Source: Acidimicrobiales bacterium (GTDB lineage Bacteria > Actinomycetota > Acidimicrobiia > Acidimicrobiales > Ilumatobacteraceae). From it: a DNA stretch of 7,783 bases. The DNA lies in contig JAURHL010000086.1 of NCBI GenBank assembly GCA_030833305.1, positions 1-7,783 of the forward strand, given 5' to 3'. Positions 5,379 to 7,783 of the stretch are shown piece by piece (position 1 is the stretch's first letter; the number at the start of each line of letters is the position of its first letter). The translations under genes and the position numbers were made by a program. The notes beneath the pieces were generated by a model. It made no database searches and was not told the origin of the DNA. It was given only the letters and a program-made list of their open reading frames with translations.

Positions 5379-5852
5379 ATGTCCGGCGACGAGACGTCAT
5401 CCAACCCATCGTCGCTGAACGTTTCGGTGCCGGTCGTTCGCCTCGACCCCGATCTCGAACTGCCGGTGTACGCCCATCCCGGCGATGCCGGCCTCGACCT
5501 GCTCGCTCGGCACGATGCGGTCGTCCCCGCGGCGGGTGGTCGGGTGTTGGTGCCGACGGGGATCGCCTTGGCTTTGCCGCGTGGTTTCGCCGGTTTCGTC
5601 CTTCCGCGCAGCGGACTGGCGTTGAAGCACGGCATCTCGGTGGTGAACAGTCCGGGTCTCATCGATTGTGCGTACCGCGGCGAGATCAAGGTGGTGTTGC
5701 TCAACACCGACCCGACCCACGACTACCACGTTCGTCGCGGTGATCGCATCGCCCAGTTGGTGGTTCAGGCCGTCATGGAAGTCGTGTGGAACGAGGTGCG
5801 GTCGTTGGAGGGCGACGATCGCGGGGGCGGTTTCGGACACTCCGGTCGCTGA
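5379..5852 (+). CDS. dut: Deoxyuridine 5'-triphosphate nucleotidohydrolase (trimeric dUTPase)
   Basis: A 157-residue trimeric-type dUTPase, which hydrolyses dUTP to dUMP and pyrophosphate, keeping uracil out of DNA and supplying dUMP for thymidylate synthesis. All five family motifs are visible: motif 1 G-D-A-G-L-D-L at 35-41, motif 2 P-R-S-G-L at 76-80, motif 3 N-S-P-G-L-I-D96-C-A-Y99-R-G-E with the catalytic Asp and the uracil-facing Tyr, motif 4 R-G-D-R-I-A-Q-L at 120-127, and the C-terminal motif 5 R-G-G-G-F-G-H-S-G at 148-156. Motif 5 appears one residue shorter than the common R-G-x-G-G-F-G-S-T-G, but it keeps the Arg and the Phe that stack over the substrate. About 17 residues precede the first beta strand (V-V-R-L-D-P), slightly longer than mycobacterial dUTPases. 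It is divergent from orn and ends 9 bp from the convergent acyltransferase gene. Confidence 0.96.
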   Translation: MSGDETSSNPSSLNVSVPVVRLDPDLELPVYAHPGDAGLDLLARHDAVVPAAGGRVLVPTGIALALPRGFAGFVLPRSGLALKHGISVVNSPGLIDCAYRGEIKVVLLNTDPTHDYHVRRGDRIAQLVVQAVMEVVWNEVRSLEGDDRGGGFGHSGR

Positions 5853-5861
5853 GGTCGCGGA

Positions 5862-6635
5862 TCAGGCCGCCGCGCGCATCGAGGCAACCTCGTTGGCGAT
5901 GAGTTCCCGAACCCGGTCACGTAGAACAGGGATGTCGGCTTCCGTCATTCCGGCGGTGTCGATGGGAGCCAACACGCGCACCTCGGCGTTGGAGTCCCCG
6001 AGACGCCAGTCGTGTTTGCGAAGTGCGGAGCGCGTGCCGTGAACGACCAAGGGAAGTACCGGCGTTCCGGTTTCGATGGCCAGGCGGAACGCGCCGTCCT
6101 TGAAGGCCCGCATCTCACCGTCGGCGCTTCTCGTGCCCTCCGGAAAGATCATCACGGACATCTTGCGATCCAACCAGGACTTGCACACCTCCAGCGCCGC
6201 CGAGCCGCTCGATCGATCCCCACGAACCAACGAGATGTCGCCGGACATCTTCATCATCCATCCCACGAGCGGGATGTTGAAGATGGACTTCTTGCTCAGC
6301 CACTTCATCTCGATCTTGAGATGACTGATGAGGAGCATGTCGACGAAGCTCTCGTGGTTCGAGACCATCACGTAGGGGTTTCGCTTGTTCTCGGGCAGCT
6401 TCCCACTGGTGTGGAACTTCCACATCGGAGTGAGCACCTGATGCACGACGCACAAACGTCGGAACACGTATCCGGTGACGTATCGACCCTTGTCGAACGG
6501 AGCCGTGACGATCCGCACGACGGCGACCAACGGGGTCCAGACGATGACGATGACACCGAGAGCGAACCAACTCCAGATACTCAGCAGGCTTCGGCGCATC
6601 GTCCATGTTCGCACAGACGAGGTGGTCGCAAGCAT
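5862..6635 (-). CDS. PlsC-type lysophospholipid acyltransferase (1-acyl-glycerol-3-phosphate acyltransferase family)
   Basis: A 257-residue membrane-associated acyltransferase. One hydrophobic segment (about 17-42) anchors it. The four family motifs follow: N93-H94-E-S-F-V-D99 (the catalytic H-x4-D), G-D-I-S-L-V-R-G-D-R at 132-141, F-P-E-G-T-R at 164-169 (phosphate binding) and V-L-P-L-V-V at 193-198. Members usually transfer an acyl chain to lysophosphatidic acid to make phosphatidic acid, but actinobacteria carry several paralogues with other acceptors, so the exact acceptor is not claimed. The start is uncertain: ATG 6635 gives the longest frame, while GTG 6614 or ATG 6599 (just before R-R-S-L-L-S-I-W) would remove 7 or 12 weakly conserved residues. 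None of the three has a clear Shine-Dalgarno sequence or a TANNNT at leaderless spacing. It is divergent from cdd and convergent with dut. Confidence 0.92.
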   Translation of the reverse strand: MLATTSSVRTWTMRRSLLSIWSWFALGVIVIVWTPLVAVVRIVTAPFDKGRYVTGYVFRRLCVVHQVLTPMWKFHTSGKLPENKRNPYVMVSNHESFVDMLLISHLKIEMKWLSKKSIFNIPLVGWMMKMSGDISLVRGDRSSGSAALEVCKSWLDRKMSVMIFPEGTRSADGEMRAFKDGAFRLAIETGTPVLPLVVHGTRSALRKHDWRLGDSNAEVRVLAPIDTAGMTEADIPVLRDRVRELIANEVASMRAAA

Positions 6636-6667
6636 TCACGGAGGGAAAGGCTCGGGTGCTCGTGACC

Positions 6668-6673
6668 TAGAGT
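6668..6673 (+). promoter_or_regulatory. Predicted -10 element (TAGAGT) of the cdd-deoC operon
   Basis: TAGAGT fits TANNNT and lies 33 nt upstream of the cdd ATG at 6707. A start about 7 nt downstream would give a leader of about 27 nt carrying a Shine-Dalgarno sequence. Unlike the other promoters proposed here, this one implies a leadered transcript. No -35 element is recognisable. Confidence 0.45.
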
Positions 6674-6694
6674 TCGGTCGACGGGATGCCTGTC

Positions 6695-6701
6695 GGAGGA
6701 G
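6695..6701 (+). promoter_or_regulatory. Ribosome binding site of cdd (GGAGGAG)
   Basis: A strong Shine-Dalgarno sequence, GGAGGAG, sits 5 nt before ATG 6707. It decides the cdd start against the in-frame ATG at 6686, which would place this site inside the coding region. It is the only strong ribosome binding site seen in the window. Confidence 0.75.
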
Positions 6702-6706
6702 TTGTC

Positions 6707-7144
6707 ATGTCGAACGTCAGTGGATTTCCCGAATCACATCGAGTTCCCGAGTTGTTCCAGGCGGCACTGGCCGTGCAGCGAAATGCCTACGCTCCCTACT
6801 CGCACTTTCCGGTCGGCGCCGCGATTCTCACACCGTCGGGGCGAATCCATGCCGGTTGCAACGTGGAGAACGCGGCGTATCCCGTCGGAAGTTGTGCCGA
6901 AGCCGGCGCGATCGCGGCCATGGTGGCGGCCGGGGAGACCGAGATCGTCGCGCTTCTCACCATCTGCGACAGCATCGAAGTGGGAACGTGTTGTGGAGGA
7001 TGTCGGCAGCGCGTTCGTGAGTTCGCCGCACTCGACACCCCGATCTACGCCTGTGGCCCCGACGGAGTCCGGGCCGTGTTCACGATGGAGGGATTGCTCC
7101 CGACGTCGTTCGGTCCCGACAACCTGAGTGGCTTCGTCTCGTGA
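6707..7144 (+). CDS. cdd: Cytidine deaminase (homotetrameric type)
   Basis: A 145-residue zinc enzyme that converts cytidine and deoxycytidine to uridine and deoxyuridine in pyrimidine salvage. The segment N-A-Y-A-P-Y-S-H-F-P-V-G-A-A opens the fold; N52 and E54 (G-C-N-V-E-N-A) bind the ribose; C63-A-E65 gives a zinc ligand and the catalytic Glu; C96-G-G-C99-R-Q gives the other two zinc ligands. The usual Pro before the second zinc Cys is replaced by Cys (T-C-C-G-G-C), an unusual extra thiol at the metal site. The tail L-L-P-T-S-F-G-P-D-N-L is typical of the family. ATG 6707 is chosen for its strong Shine-Dalgarno sequence. The stop overlaps the deoC start by four bases (GTGA), indicating translational coupling in a nucleoside catabolism operon. 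Confidence 0.95.
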   Translation: MSNVSGFPESHRVPELFQAALAVQRNAYAPYSHFPVGAAILTPSGRIHAGCNVENAAYPVGSCAEAGAIAAMVAAGETEIVALLTICDSIEVGTCCGGCRQRVREFAALDTPIYACGPDGVRAVFTMEGLLPTSFGPDNLSGFVS

Positions 7145-7783
7145 CCGCGTCCGTCGCGGCGCGGGTGCTCAGGTTGATCGATCTCACGAATCTGTCCGAG
7201 GACTGCACCGAGGACGACGTGGTGGAATTGTGTGCACGGGCTCACGGCGTGCACGGATCCGTCGCCGCGGTGTGCGTGTGGCCACGATTCGTCAGCCGTG
7301 CCGTGAAGGAGCTGGCGGGCACCGGGGTCAAAGTCGCCACCGTCGTCAACTTTCCTCGGGGCAACGACGGCGTGGACGAAGTTCTGGGATTGGTGGAACA
7401 TTGCGTCGGCGAAGGTGCCGACGAGATCGACCTCGTGATCCCGTACGAGAAGTTGCGTGATCAGGTCGATGGTGACGGTGATCGTGCCGTGGTTCATTTG
7501 GTGGCCAAGGTGAAGGAGTCGCTGCCCGCGGACCGCCTGCTGAAAGTGATCCTGGAAACGGGTGAACTGCGCGATCAGGTTCTCGTGGAACGCGCCGCGC
7601 GATTGGCGGTGGCCTCGGGCGCCGACTTCATCAAGACGTCCACCGGCAAGACACCCGTGTCGGCCACGCCGGAAGCGGTGGAGACGATGTTGACGGTCCT
7701 GCGGGAGTCGCCGCGCATCGATCGTCGCGTCGGCATCAAGCCATCGGGCGGAATCCGTTCGGTTGCCGAGGCCGCCGGATATC
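7141..7783 (+). CDS. deoC: Deoxyribose-phosphate aldolase (class I, E. coli DeoC type), 3' end missing
   Basis: An open frame from GTG 7141 to the window end gives 214 residues of an enzyme normally about 250 long. It cleaves 2-deoxyribose 5-phosphate to glyceraldehyde 3-phosphate and acetaldehyde, the last step of deoxyribonucleoside catabolism. It matches the E. coli-type subgroup: D14 in I-D-L-T-N-L, the segment N-F-P-R-G-N-D, D97 in E-I-D-L-V-I-P-Y (equivalent to E. coli D102), Schiff-base K165 in F-I-K-T-S-T-G-K (equivalent to K167) and K200 in G-I-K-P-S-G-G (equivalent to K201). Also present is K-V-I-L-E-T-G-E-L. The GTG overlaps the cdd stop codon and has no ribosome binding site of its own, so translation is probably coupled to cdd. 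The gene continues past the window with no sign of a break. Other nucleoside catabolism genes may follow. Confidence 0.95.
   Translation, partial: MTASVAARVLRLIDLTNLSEDCTEDDVVELCARAHGVHGSVAAVCVWPRFVSRAVKELAGTGVKVATVVNFPRGNDGVDEVLGLVEHCVGEGADEIDLVIPYEKLRDQVDGDGDRAVVHLVAKVKESLPADRLLKVILETGELRDQVLVERAARLAVASGADFIKTSTGKTPVSATPEAVETMLTVLRESPRIDRRVGIKPSGGIRSVAEAAGY

Noticed and set aside
6012..6665. 217-codon plus-strand frame opposite the acyltransferase
   Set aside because: Shadow of the PlsC-type gene, whose four motifs are intact on the minus strand.
6664..6669. Minus-strand -10 candidate TAGGTC for the acyltransferase, overlapping the cdd promoter
   Set aside because: It lacks the final T of TANNNT and has no supporting -35 element or leaderless spacing.
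1..7783. tRNA, rRNA, CRISPR, insertion sequence, integrase or phage genes
   Set aside because: No tRNA-like cloverleaf, repeat-spacer array, transposase, integrase or terminal inverted repeats were seen; almost all sequence is covered by housekeeping-type genes.

Overview
The window reads as chromosomal DNA from a GC-rich actinobacterium, possibly of the Acidimicrobiia type. That placement is an inference from four things: high GC, frequent GTG starts, a TIGR03085-like (maleylpyruvate isomerase/DinB-type) protein start, and promoters of the form TANNNT placed 6-7 nt before start codons, as in leaderless actinobacterial genes. Nothing here looks like phage, an insertion sequence, CRISPR or a recent genomic island, and coding density is very high.

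Layout from left to right. (1) Minus-strand pair: a cytoplasmic sulfatase/phosphonate-monoester-hydrolase-like enzyme (108-1571), followed 19 bp downstream by the first 29 codons of a TIGR03085-like protein that runs off the left edge. (2) Divergent from it, a secreted proteinase K/aqualysin-type subtilase with a propeptide, a Pro/Thr linker and two FN3-like domains (1666-3597). (3) Convergent with that, with only 3 bp between the stop codons, a metallo-beta-lactamase-fold hydrolase (3601-4680) preceded on the same strand by oligoribonuclease orn (4733-5296). (4) Divergent from orn, dUTPase dut (5379-5852). (5) Convergent with dut after 9 bp, a PlsC-type acyltransferase (5862-6635). (6) Divergent from it, the pyrimidine nucleoside operon cdd-deoC (6707 to beyond the right edge), with a 4-base stop/start overlap. 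deoC is cut by the window end.

Functional threads: orn, dut, cdd and deoC all deal with nucleotides (end-stage RNA decay, dUTP removal and dUMP supply, cytidine deamination, deoxyribose-phosphate breakdown). They are not one operon; only cdd and deoC are clearly coupled. The protease probably serves extracellular protein degradation, and the acyltransferase membrane lipid synthesis.

No new biological system is evident. The signals most worth a second look are regulatory and structural: a consistent leaderless-promoter architecture at four of the gene starts; a symmetric orn/dut divergent promoter region with an 8-bp palindrome at its centre; a 7-bp dyad between the sulfatase and protease genes; a G-quadruplex-type motif on the template strand of the protease linker; and a small hairpin built from two opposing GGC-TGA gene ends. 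No stretch over 300 bases lacks a gene; the longest gaps are about 70-95 bp.
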